Source of the DNA: Hymenobacter ginkgonis
GTDB lineage: Bacteria; Bacteroidota; Bacteroidia; Cytophagales; Hymenobacteraceae
DNA: 64,000 bases
Assembly (NCBI RefSeq): GCF_009755225.1
Contig: NZ_WQKZ01000002.1
Coordinates: 434,001-498,000, forward strand
Direction of reading: 5' to 3'
The position numbers and the translations under genes were made by a program. Below the pieces are notes generated by a model. It was given only the letters and a program-made list of their open reading frames with translations. It was not told the origin of the DNA and did not search any database. This document shows positions 41,217-50,086 of the stretch, piece after piece (positions within the stretch are counted from its first letter, which is position 1; every line of letters starts with the position of its first letter).

Positions 41217-43703
41217 ATGTGGGGACATATCGCCCTCTTTATCATCAAGTACCGGCAGTGGCTGCTGGGCCTGATTGCCGTGTTCACCGTGTTTATGGCT
41301 TGGGAGGCCAAAGACGTGGAGATGACCTACGATTTTGCCCAAGTCGTGAGCCCGAAGGACCCCGATATGGTGTACTTCCAGCAGTTCAAAAAGACTTTTG
41401 GCGAGGACGGCAACATTCTCGTGCTGGGCATGCAGGACAGCTCGGTGTACCAGTTGAGTAAGTTCAACCAGCTGCACCAGCTTACTGATACCCTGGCCAA
41501 GGTGGAGGGGGTGAGCGGCGTGCTCGGCATCACGCGCCTCATCCAGATTGAGAAGGATACGATTAACTCGAAGTTCGTTACTACCCCCATCTTCAAGGCT
41601 GCCCCGCGCTCGCAGCACGAACTGGACTCGCTGATGCGCGTGGTCAACAGTATTGAGTTTTATAAGGGGCAAATTATTGCGCCGCGCACCGGGGCTACCC
41701 TGCTGGCCGTCACGCTCGACCCAGCCTATCTCAACTCCAACCGCCGCCAGGCCGTGATGAACCACATCCTGGGCCACGCCGAGCGGTTTGAGAAGGACAC
41801 GCGCATCAAGATGCACTACGCGGGCCTGCCCTACGTGCGCTCCACAATGACGAGCAAGGTGGCCGGCGAGATGAAGTTTTTTGCCATGCTGGTGGTGCTC
41901 GTCATGGGCATTACGCTGTTTATGTTCTTCCGCACCTGGTCGGCGGTGGTATTTCCACTGCTGGTGGTCGTGTGCGTGATGATATGCTGCGTGGGCAGCA
42001 TCGTGCTGCTAGGGTATAAAATCAATCTGCTTACGGGGCTTATTCCTAGTATTCTGGTAGTCATCGGCGTGCCGAACTGCACCTACCTGCTTTCGCGCTA
42101 CCACTACGACTACCGCAAATCGGGCAATCAGATTCTGGCCATGACGCGGGTTATCCGCAAAATTGGCCTCATTACGCTCATGAACAACCTCACCACGGCC
42201 ATCGGCTTCGTGGTGTTCACGTTCACGGATATTGCCATTCTCTACCAGTTTGGCATGGTGGCGACGATTAACATTTTCATCGCCTTCATCATCAGCTTCA
42301 TCATGATTCCGGCGGTGTTTACTTACCTGCCGCCACCCACCGAGAAGCAGCTCGAACACCTCGATTCGAAGCCGCTGCTGGGCATTATTCACTTCCTCGA
42401 CCACGTGGTGCTGTACCGGCGTGGCACGGTGTATTTGGCCGCGCTAGGCCTGCTCGTCATTGCGGGGGTAGGGATTCGGAAGATTGAAGCCGTGTCGTTC
42501 ATGGTGGATGATTTGCCTAAAAACAGCTCGGTAAATGCTGACTTGAGCTTCTTCGAAGACCACTTCAGCGGGGTGATGCCCCTGGAATTCGTAGTTGATA
42601 CCGGCAAGCCGAAAGGCCTATTCAAGCTGCCCAACTTGCAGAAAATAGACCAATTTGAGCGCTTCCTGCGGGCCCAGCCCGAGCTGTCGCCGCCCATTAG
42701 CATGGTCACGTTTATCAAGGCGGCTACCCAGGCTTTTTACAACGGCCAGCCCGAGTTTTATCGCCTGCCGAATAACGACGATAAGAATTTCATCCTGAGT
42801 TACCTCGCCAATTCGCAGGGGGGTAGCGCCGCCAACAGCCCCGATTCGACCAAAACCACGGTCGCCCAGGGCAAGGCCGGCAGCTCGATGAATAAGCTGC
42901 TCAACAGCTTCGTCGATAAAAACTCGCAGAAGGCCCGTATTAGCCTCAAAATTGCCGATATCGGCTCGCACAAACTCGATACGCTCGTGACGCGCCGCAT
43001 TCAGCCGGCGATGGACCGCATCTTCAAAAACTCGGGCATGACGGTGCGCCGCACTGGCACCACGGTCATCTTCACGAAGGGCAACGAGTACGTTATTGGT
43101 ACCTTGCGCGAGAGCCTAATGTGGGCTTTTGGCCTGGTAGCGGTAGTCGTGCTGCTGCTGTTCCGCTCGTTCCGCACCATCTTCTACGCCCTTACCCCCA
43201 ACCTATTTACGCTGGCCCTCACGGCCGGTATCATGGGGTATTTTGGCATTGCGCTTAAGCCCAGCACCGCGCTCATTTTCGTGATTGCGCTGGGTATTGA
43301 TGGTGATAACTCCATTCATTTGCTGGCTAAATTCCGGCAAGAAATGGCGATGGCCGGTCGCACCGTTACCGAAGCCATTACCAATACGATGGTGGAAGCC
43401 GGCACGAGTATGATTTATACCAGTATCGTGCTCTTCCTGGGCTTTAGCATCTTCGCCTTCAGCGAGTTTGGCGGCACGAAGGCGCTGGGCGTGCTCATGG
43501 GCGCTTCGCTGCTGATAACCAACTTCTCCAACCTCGTGCTGCTGCCGACCTTGCTCGTGACTTTTGAGCACGGCAAGGGTGAGAAAATTCCCGGCGATGC
43601 GCTCATCCGGCACTACGACGAGAACTACCACGAAGAAGACGACGACATGGACCAGAACCTGCAACGCTTGAGCGTGGAGCGGGCCAAGGTTAAAACAGTT
43701 TGA
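41217..43703 (+). CDS. RND superfamily (MMPL-type) membrane transporter
   Basis: An 828-residue protein with the two-fold RND layout: TM1 at the N terminus, a periplasmic domain (about 40-225), TM2-6 (FFAMLVVLVMGITLFMFF, LIPSILVVIGVPNCTYLLSRYHYDYR, GFVVFTFTDIAILYQFG), TM7 (YLAALGLLVIAGVGI), a second periplasmic domain (about 435-630) and TM8-12 (LMWAFGLVAVVVLLLFRSF, STALIFVIALGIDGDNSIHLLAKF, TSMIYTSIVLFLGFSIFAFSEF). Each half has the SSD/MMPL-like acidic or polar helix. Members move lipids, hopanoids or drugs by proton drive; the substrate is unknown. The acidic tail HEEDDDMDQNL is cytoplasmic. No membrane-fusion protein is adjacent. Confidence 0.88.
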   Translation: MWGHIALFIIKYRQWLLGLIAVFTVFMAWEAKDVEMTYDFAQVVSPKDPDMVYFQQFKKTFGEDGNILVLGMQDSSVYQLSKFNQLHQLTDTLAKVEGVSGVLGITRLIQIEKDTINSKFVTTPIFKAAPRSQHELDSLMRVVNSIEFYKGQIIAPRTGATLLAVTLDPAYLNSNRRQAVMNHILGHAERFEKDTRIKMHYAGLPYVRSTMTSKVAGEMKFFAMLVVLVMGITLFMFFRTWSAVVFPLLVVVCVMICCVGSIVLLGYKINLLTGLIPSILVVIGVPNCTYLLSRYHYDYRKSGNQILAMTRVIRKIGLITLMNNLTTAIGFVVFTFTDIAILYQFGMVATINIFIAFIISFIMIPAVFTYLPPPTEKQLEHLDSKPLLGIIHFLDHVVLYRRGTVYLAALGLLVIAGVGIRKIEAVSFMVDDLPKNSSVNADLSFFEDHFSGVMPLEFVVDTGKPKGLFKLPNLQKIDQFERFLRAQPELSPPISMVTFIKAATQAFYNGQPEFYRLPNNDDKNFILSYLANSQGGSAANSPDSTKTTVAQGKAGSSMNKLLNSFVDKNSQKARISLKIADIGSHKLDTLVTRRIQPAMDRIFKNSGMTVRRTGTTVIFTKGNEYVIGTLRESLMWAFGLVAVVVLLLFRSFRTIFYALTPNLFTLALTAGIMGYFGIALKPSTALIFVIALGIDGDNSIHLLAKFRQEMAMAGRTVTEAITNTMVEAGTSMIYTSIVLFLGFSIFAFSEFGGTKALGVLMGASLLITNFSNLVLLPTLLVTFEHGKGEKIPGDALIRHYDENYHEEDDDMDQNLQRLSVERAKVKTV

Positions 43704-43719
43704 TTAGCTGAATTTTAGA

Positions 43720-43811
43720 AAAAGAACGTCATATAAAACAACGGGAAGCATTTGGTAGGGCTACTAACCCAATCGTACCCTGCCAAAATGCTCCTCCTTG
43801 TTCAGTATGAC
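43720..43811. repeat. Intergenic palindromic repeat, copy C (degenerate)
   Basis: Begins AAAGAACGTCAT and ends CAGTATGAC, with inner arms GGAAGCATTTTGG-like/CCAAAATGCTCC and a loop with TAACCCAATCGT, as in copy B at 15901. The stem is less perfect. It overlaps possible upstream start codons of ileS, which argues that the gene starts after it. Confidence 0.75.
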
Positions 43812-43845
43812 AGCTGGTAGTAACCGGCTGATGAACTCAACAACA

Positions 43846-46800
43846 ATGACTTACCCCGAATACAAGCAGCCGCTCGACTACGCCAAGCTCGCCACCGATG
43901 TACGCGCCAGCTGGGACGCCAACGGCATCTTTAAGAAGAGCGTGAGCAGCCGCGAGGGCCAGCCCACGTTCGTGTTTTACGAGGGCCCGCCTTCGGCCAA
44001 CGGCCAGCCTGGCATTCACCACGTGATGGCGCGGGCGGTGAAGGATATCTTCTGCCGCTACCAAACGCAGCTCGGCAAGCAGGTGCCCCGCAAGGGCGGT
44101 TGGGACACCCACGGCCTGCCCATCGAGCTGCAAGTGGAGAAGGAGCTAGGCATCACGAAGGAAGATATCGGCCACAAAATCAGCGTCGAAGACTACAACC
44201 AGCGCTGCCGCGAAACCGTGATGCGCTTTAAAGCGCAGTGGGATGAGCTGACGCAGCAAATGGGCTACTGGGTGGACCTCGACGACCCTTATATCACCTT
44301 CGAGCCCGAGTACATCGAGAGCTGCTGGGCCCTACTTAAGAAGCTATACGACAAGGGCTTTCTATACAAAGGCTACACCATTCAGCCCTACTCGCCGGCC
44401 GCCGGCACCGGCCTCAGCTCGCACGAGTTGAACCAGCCCGGCACGTATAAGGACGTGAAGGATACAACCATCGTGGCGCAGTTTAAGGTGGTGCGCGATG
44501 CGGCTTCGGAGAAGTTGTTTGCCAGCGAGGGGGTAGGCGAAACCTACATCTTGGCTTGGACAACCACCCCTTGGACGCTGCCCGCCAATACCGGCTTGGC
44601 TGTAGGCAAGAATATTCCTTACGTGCTGGTTTCGACCTTCAACCCGTACACTGCTGCACCTGTCCGAGTGGTGCTGGCGAAAGCGTTGGTGAGCAAATAT
44701 TTTTCGGAGAAAGGTGCTGCTGCGCCCTTCGAAGGCTACGCTGAAGGCGATAAGAAAGTACTTCCTTGGCGCGTTGAAGCCGAGTTTACCGGTGCTGACT
44801 TAGTCGGTATTCACTACGAGCGCTTATTCAACACCGAAGCTGGTTTCCCACACTTTGAAGGCGAGGAAAACGCTTTTCGCGTTATTGTGGGCGACTTTGT
44901 GACGACCGAGGACGGCACGGGTATCGTGCACATTTCACCCACTTTTGGCGCCGATGACTTCCGGGTAGCACAACTCAACGGCATTCCTGCGCTGATGGTG
45001 GCCGACGACCAGGGCAAGCTAGGCCCCATCGTGGACCGCACGGGCCGCTACGTGGCCGAAATGGGCGAGTTTGGTGGCCGCTGGGTGAAAAACTACGACG
45101 GCCACGACCAGAGCGGCGCCGATTATAAAACGCTGGATGAGAGCATCGCCATCCGGATGCGCACCAACGGCACGGCCTTCAAAACCGAGAAGTACGAGCA
45201 TACCTACCCGCACTGCTGGCGCACTGACAAGCCGGTGCTCTACTACCCCCTCGACTCGTGGTTTATCAAGACCACGGCCGTGAAAGACCGGCTCATCGAG
45301 CTCAACAAAACCATTAACTGGAAGCCCGAAAGCACCGGCACCGGCCGCTTCGGCAACTGGCTCGAAAACCTGGTGGACTGGAACCTCAGTCGCTCGCGCT
45401 ATTGGGGTACGCCGCTGCCCATCTGGCGCACCCAGGACCGCACCGAGGAAATCTGCATTGGCTCGATTGCCGAGCTGAAAGCGGAGATTGATAAGGCCGT
45501 AGCGGCCGAAGTCATGACCCACAACCCGTATGCGAACGGTGAAAAAATTGACCTGCACCGCCCGTATGTAGACGATATTTTCCTCGTTTCGCCCAGCGGC
45601 CAGCCTATGTACCGCGAGCCTGACCTCATCGACGTGTGGTTTGACTCGGGCGCGGTGCCGTATGCGCAGTGGCACTACCCCTTTGAAAATCAAGAAGTTT
45701 TCCAGAAGAACTTCCCTGCCGATTTCATTGCCGAAGGCGTGGACCAAACGCGTGGCTGGTTCTTCACGCTGCACGCCCTGGCCGTGATGCTGGAAGACTC
45801 GGTAGCCTTCAAAAACGTGATTGCCAACGGCTTGGTGCTGGACAAGAACGGCAACAAGATGAGCAAGCGCCTAGGTAATGCCGTAGACCCTTTTGCGACC
45901 ATCGCGCAGTACGGCCCCGACGCCACCCGCTGGTACATGATTTCCAACGCGCCGCCATGGGACAACCTCAAGTTTGACCAGGCGGGCATCACAGAGGTGC
46001 AACGGCGCTTTTTCGGCACGCTGTTTAATACGTACTCGTTCTTCGCGCTGTACGCGAATCTGGACGGTTTCCAGGTTAGCCCTACCCCCCTGCCCGTGGC
46101 CGAGCGCACCGAGCTGGACCGCTGGATTCTGAGCAAGTTGCAGAGCTTGCTGGCTGAAGTACGTGGCCATTTCGACAGCTACGACCCCACGAAAGCTGCT
46201 CGCGCCATCCAAGATTTTGTCACCGACCAACTCTCCAACTGGTACGTGCGCCTCTCGCGCCGCCGCTTCTGGAAAGGCGAGTTAACTACCGATAAACAAG
46301 CCGCTTACGAGACGCTGCACGAGTGTTTAAGCACCGTGGCGCAGCTCATGGCTCCCATCGCGCCCTTCTTCGCCGATTGGCTCTATGGCAACCTCACCAA
46401 AGGCCAGACTGCCGCCGAGTCGGTGCATTTGACTTATTTAGCTGAAGCCAATACTATGCTCATCGACAAGGCGTTGGAGGAGCGTATGGAGCTAGCTCAG
46501 CGCATCAGTTCGCTCACGCACTCACTACGCAAGAAGTCGGTGCTGAAAGTGCGCCAACCCTTGCAGCGCATTCTGGTGCCTGTGCTTAATGACACCACAA
46601 AGGAGCAAGTCGGGCTAGTCGAGGACCTGATTTGCGCCGAAGTAAACGTGAAGCACATCGAGTTTCTAGACGACACCAGCGGCGTGCTGGTGAAGTCGGT
46701 GAAGCCCAATTTTAAGCGCCTCGGCCAAGTGTACGGCCCGCGCCTAAAGGCTGTCGGTGCCCGTATCCAAACCCTAACTAGCGACGAGCTAACCCAGCTC

Positions 46801-47223
46801 GAAAAGCAGGGTGAGTTAGCGGTAGAAGTGGAGGGCGAAACCCTTACGCTGCACCTCGACGAAGTCGAAATTCGCACCCAGGACCTGCCCGGCTGGCTTG
46901 TGGCCACCGACGGCCCGCTTACCGTGGCCCTCGACGTGACCCTCACCGACGAACTGCGGCAGGAAGGCTTAGCACGCGAGCTAGTCAATCGCCTCCAAAA
47001 CCTGCGCAAAGACTCGGGTTTGGAAGTGCAGGACCGCATCAGCGTGACGCTAGCCGCTAGCGCGCCCACCGAACTGCAAGCCGCCGTGCAGTCGTTTGGC
47101 GACTACATCCGCACCGAAGTGCAGGCCCTACGCCTTGACTTTGTGCCCGAAGTAGCCGACGGTGCGGTGCTAGAATTCGACGATTTTCAAGTGCCTGCTA
47201 AAGTTGATGTAGTAACTACTTGA
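43846..47223 (+). CDS. ileS: Isoleucine--tRNA ligase
   Basis: Class I synthetase of 1125 residues, the long (Bacteroidota/eukaryote-like) IleRS type. The HIGH-type motif is GPPSANGQPGIHHVMARAVKD, with the following WDTHGLPIELQVEKELG; the KMSKS loop is KNGNKMSKRLGNAVDP. An editing domain lies between (FHISPTFGADDF-type region: GIVHISPTFGADDFRVAQ), then an anticodon-binding domain (DRWILSKLQSLLAEVRGHFD) and a C-terminal extension. I take ATG 43846 (MTYPEYKQPLDYA); ATG 43831 or TTG 43798 would add 5 or 16 residues, the latter from repeat DNA. No T-box or other leader is visible. Confidence 0.96.
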   Translation: MTYPEYKQPLDYAKLATDVRASWDANGIFKKSVSSREGQPTFVFYEGPPSANGQPGIHHVMARAVKDIFCRYQTQLGKQVPRKGGWDTHGLPIELQVEKELGITKEDIGHKISVEDYNQRCRETVMRFKAQWDELTQQMGYWVDLDDPYITFEPEYIESCWALLKKLYDKGFLYKGYTIQPYSPAAGTGLSSHELNQPGTYKDVKDTTIVAQFKVVRDAASEKLFASEGVGETYILAWTTTPWTLPANTGLAVGKNIPYVLVSTFNPYTAAPVRVVLAKALVSKYFSEKGAAAPFEGYAEGDKKVLPWRVEAEFTGADLVGIHYERLFNTEAGFPHFEGEENAFRVIVGDFVTTEDGTGIVHISPTFGADDFRVAQLNGIPALMVADDQGKLGPIVDRTGRYVAEMGEFGGRWVKNYDGHDQSGADYKTLDESIAIRMRTNGTAFKTEKYEHTYPHCWRTDKPVLYYPLDSWFIKTTAVKDRLIELNKTINWKPESTGTGRFGNWLENLVDWNLSRSRYWGTPLPIWRTQDRTEEICIGSIAELKAEIDKAVAAEVMTHNPYANGEKIDLHRPYVDDIFLVSPSGQPMYREPDLIDVWFDSGAVPYAQWHYPFENQEVFQKNFPADFIAEGVDQTRGWFFTLHALAVMLEDSVAFKNVIANGLVLDKNGNKMSKRLGNAVDPFATIAQYGPDATRWYMISNAPPWDNLKFDQAGITEVQRRFFGTLFNTYSFFALYANLDGFQVSPTPLPVAERTELDRWILSKLQSLLAEVRGHFDSYDPTKAARAIQDFVTDQLSNWYVRLSRRRFWKGELTTDKQAAYETLHECLSTVAQLMAPIAPFFADWLYGNLTKGQTAAESVHLTYLAEANTMLIDKALEERMELAQRISSLTHSLRKKSVLKVRQPLQRILVPVLNDTTKEQVGLVEDLICAEVNVKHIEFLDDTSGVLVKSVKPNFKRLGQVYGPRLKAVGARIQTLTSDELTQLEKQGELAVEVEGETLTLHLDEVEIRTQDLPGWLVATDGPLTVALDVTLTDELRQEGLARELVNRLQNLRKDSGLEVQDRISVTLAASAPTELQAAVQSFGDYIRTEVQALRLDFVPEVADGAVLEFDDFQVPAKVDVVTT

Positions 47224-47231
47224 TTATGAGA

Positions 47232-47265
47232 GGCCCGGGCGTTTTAGAAAAGCGCCTGGGTTTTC
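47232..47265 (+). terminator. Intrinsic terminator of ileS
   Basis: CCCGGGCGTTTT, loop AGA, AAAGCGCCTGGG then TTTT; stem with two non-standard pairs, 8 bp after the stop codon. Confidence 0.75.
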
Positions 47266-47355
47266 CCGCGCACAACGCTTCCTTCCGCCGTTTTAAATGG
47301 TTATGAAACCTCATAAATCGGTATAAAACAGTACAAAGCAATTAGAGTTTCACCT

Positions 47356-48039
47356 GTGCAAACCGATTTTTCCCTGGATTCCTCTTCTACGCCGTTGCGC
47401 TACCCCGCGCGACGCGGTAGTGTACTGCCCTTCTTCCTATTGGCTTTGCTGGTTATAGGTATCGACCAATTATCTAAGTATTTGGTACACAGTAGCCAAA
47501 CGCTTACTTCGGGAGGAGAGATTTTGCTGCTAGGGCATTGGTTTAAGCTGCACTACACTACCAACCCCGGGATGGCCTTCGGTGTCGAACTGCCGCCGCC
47601 CTACGGAAAGCTGCTGCTCACGGCTTTTCGGCTGGCGGCAGTAGGTGGGCTTAGCTACTACATCGTTTACTTGTGGCGACACCGGGCAGCCGCAGGCTTC
47701 ATTGCTTGCATGGCCCTGATTTTGGGCGGAGCTGTAGGCAACTTAGTAGATTCCATTTTCTACGGCGTCATTTACCACAATGCGCCTTTTGGCTCGCCTA
47801 CCCCCTGGTTTTTCGGGCAGGTTATCGACATGCTGTATGCAGATATCTACGAAGGGTTTTTGCCCGCCGCGTGGCCACTAATTGGCGGAAAGTACGTTTC
47901 GCTGTGGCCTATTTTTAACGTGGCTGACTCTTCCATTTTTGTGGGGGTAGCCCTTATTCTTTTGCTGCAAGGCCGCTTCTTTAAACAGTCGCAACCCACA
48001 GCCGCTACGGCCGGCCCGCCGGCTTCGGAACCTTCCTAG
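47356..48039 (+). CDS. lspA: Lipoprotein signal peptidase (LspA)
   Basis: Inner-membrane aspartic peptidase that removes signal peptides from prolipoproteins. GTG start at 47356 gives 227 residues, longer than the usual 160-200. Four helices are visible. The conserved boxes are IDQLSKYLV (36-44), YTTNPGMAFG (67-76), GGAVGNLVDSIFYGVIY with catalytic Asp 132, and PIFNVADSSIFVGV with catalytic Asp 191. An extended hydrophilic loop between the two Asp (about 140-180) is common in Bacteroidota LspA. The many lipoproteins in the window are its expected substrates. Confidence 0.95.
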   Translation: MQTDFSLDSSSTPLRYPARRGSVLPFFLLALLVIGIDQLSKYLVHSSQTLTSGGEILLLGHWFKLHYTTNPGMAFGVELPPPYGKLLLTAFRLAAVGGLSYYIVYLWRHRAAAGFIACMALILGGAVGNLVDSIFYGVIYHNAPFGSPTPWFFGQVIDMLYADIYEGFLPAAWPLIGGKYVSLWPIFNVADSSIFVGVALILLLQGRFFKQSQPTAATAGPPASEPS

Positions 48040-48046
48040 TAAACTT

Positions 48047-48078
48047 GCGGCGCGGATTACTCCGCGCCGCTTTTTTTG
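48047..48078 (+). terminator. Intrinsic terminator between lspA and transporter ATPase
   Basis: GCGGCGCGGA, loop TTAC, TCCGCGCCGC, then eight T; 7 bp after the lspA stop and ending 7 bp before the next ATG, so the ATPase promoter must overlap it or lie inside lspA. Confidence 0.88.
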
Positions 48079-48084
48079 GTGCCT

Positions 48085-49887
48085 ATGCCTTTGCTTTCCG
48101 TACAAGACCTGACCATCGACTTCCGCTCGCAGCGTGGGCATACGCGGGCCGTGGCGGGCGTGTCGTTTGAGATGAGTAGGGGAGAGGTAGTCGCCATTGT
48201 AGGCGAGTCGGGCTCGGGCAAGTCGGTAACGTCCTTGGCACTGCTCGGGCTGCTGGCTAGGCCAGCAGCGCACATCGAGGAGGGCACCGCCCGTTTCGAG
48301 TCGGAAAAACTAGGTGAGGTAGACTTGCTGCAACTTACCGAAACGCAGCTGCAGCAAGTGCGGGGCAACGACATCAGCATGATTTTTCAGGAGCCGATGA
48401 CCTCGCTGAACCCCGTGCTGACCTGCGGCAATCAAGTCGTTGAGGCCTTGCGGCTGCATACCAGCCTTAGTGTTCAGGAAGCGGAGGCCCGTACCATCGA
48501 GCTATTCACCGAAGCACAATTGCCCCGGCCCGCGCAAATCTTCAAGGCCTACCCCCATGAAATTAGTGGAGGCCAGAAGCAGCGCGTAATGATTGCCATG
48601 GCCATGGCTTGCCGCCCCGCGCTGCTCATCGCCGACGAGCCTACCACGGCGCTCGACGTGACGGTGCAGGCGCGCATCCTGCAACTCATCCGCGACCTGC
48701 GCCGCGAGCATGGTACGGCCGTGTTGTTCATCACGCACGACCTGGGGGTGGTAGCCGAGATTGCCGACCGCATCTTGGTGATGTACCGGGGTAGGGTAGT
48801 AGAACAAGGCTCGGTGCTTGATATTTTTACCGACCCACAACATCCCTATACACGTGGCCTTTTGGCCTGCCGCCCGTACCTGTCTATTGGTAAGGCGCGG
48901 CTGCCGGTGGTGGCTGATTTTATGGTGACTGATGCAGCCGGTAATTTCACCGATAGGGCACTCATGGCTCCGGTGCAGGTAGCTGCTGAGCTGCCTGCTC
49001 AGTTACGGACTAATTCTGACACTACCAAAACGTTCCCCGTGGAACAAAATCAACGTTCCACGGCCGTTTTGCCCTTGCTGCAAGTCGAAAACTTGCAAGT
49101 GTACTTTCCAATTCGCAAGGGGTTTTTCACGCGGGCTACCACTTACGTGCGGGCCGTAGATGAAGTCAGCTTTACTATCAATGCAGGCGAAACGGTCGGT
49201 CTTGTGGGCGAGTCCGGCTGCGGTAAAACTACCCTTGGCCGCGCCCTGCTGCGCCTAACGGAACCAACCGCCGGCCGCATCCTGTTTGAAGGAACCGATT
49301 TGGCACGCTTGCCCACTGGCGAATTGCGCCATCGGCGGCGCGAGTTTCAGCTTGTATTTCAGGACCCGTATGCGGCCCTGAACCCTATGCTGACGGTGGG
49401 CGAAGCTATCCTGGAGCCGTTGCGGGTGCACGGGGTAGGTGGCACTCGTGCCGAGCAAAAGACTAGGGTGCGCGAGTTGCTGCGCACTGTTGGCTTGAGC
49501 GAGGACGCGGAGCAGCGCTACCCCCACGAGTTCAGCGGTGGGCAACGCCAGCGCATTTGCATTGCGCGCGCGCTAGCCCTGCGGCCCAAGTTTATTGTGT
49601 GCGACGAGTCGGTGTCAGCGCTCGATGTATCGGTGCAAGCACAGGTCCTCAACCTGCTCAATGACCTAAAGCGCGAGCTGGGTATTACCTACCTTTTCAT
49701 TACCCACGACTTGTCGGTAGCCCGGTTTATGAGCGACCGACTACTGGTGATGAGCCAGGGTAAGATTGTAGAAAGCGGTCCCGCGGCCGACGTATATGCC
49801 CACCCCCAGCACCCGTATACGCAGCAGTTGCTGGCTGCTATTCCAAGCGACGACCCTGCCCGTATTGCGGCGCGGACAATAGGCTAG
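48085..49887 (+). CDS. Fused dipeptide/oligopeptide ABC transporter ATPase (DppD-DppF type)
   Basis: A 600-residue protein with two ABC ATPase domains in tandem. The first has Walker A GESGSGKS (40-47), Q-loop [10 protein letters not shown], signature ISGGQKQR and Walker [13 protein letters not shown]; the second has Walker A GESGCGKT (about 375), [10 protein letters not shown], signature FSGGQRQR and Walker [13 protein letters not shown]. Each is followed by the HPYTRGLL or HPYTQQLL motif typical of peptide-transporter ATPases. The linker (about 290-335) is non-conserved. ATG at 48085; a TTG nine bases earlier is inside the terminator. Permease genes are not adjacent; the DppB-like gene at 3060 is a likely partner. 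Confidence 0.93.
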   Translation: MPLLSVQDLTIDFRSQRGHTRAVAGVSFEMSRGEVVAIVGESGSGKSVTSLALLGLLARPAAHIEEGTARFESEKLGEVDLLQLTETQLQQVRGNDISMIFQEPMTSLNPVLTCGNQVVEALRLHTSLSVQEAEARTIELFTEAQLPRPAQIFKAYPHEISGGQKQRVMIAMAMACRPALLIADEPTTALDVTVQARILQLIRDLRREHGTAVLFITHDLGVVAEIADRILVMYRGRVVEQGSVLDIFTDPQHPYTRGLLACRPYLSIGKARLPVVADFMVTDAAGNFTDRALMAPVQVAAELPAQLRTNSDTTKTFPVEQNQRSTAVLPLLQVENLQVYFPIRKGFFTRATTYVRAVDEVSFTINAGETVGLVGESGCGKTTLGRALLRLTEPTAGRILFEGTDLARLPTGELRHRRREFQLVFQDPYAALNPMLTVGEAILEPLRVHGVGGTRAEQKTRVRELLRTVGLSEDAEQRYPHEFSGGQRQRICIARALALRPKFIVCDESVSALDVSVQAQVLNLLNDLKRELGITYLFITHDLSVARFMSDRLLVMSQGKIVESGPAADVYAHPQHPYTQQLLAAIPSDDPARIAARTIG

Positions 49888-50086
49888 GGGGTAGGCCTTG
49901 CCTCGACCCATTAGCCCGCGTGTGTAAGCTCATCTACGGCGTGGAAGTAAAACCTCCTTCTTGTCCCACCGTTCAACGGTGAGCGAGAGTAAGCCCTACT
50001 GGGCACAACCTCGCATTAAACATTTACCTACGCGTCGCCTTCGTCAATCTTACTTCAAGCTGCCCGGCGGCCGTCTTATCAATTAC

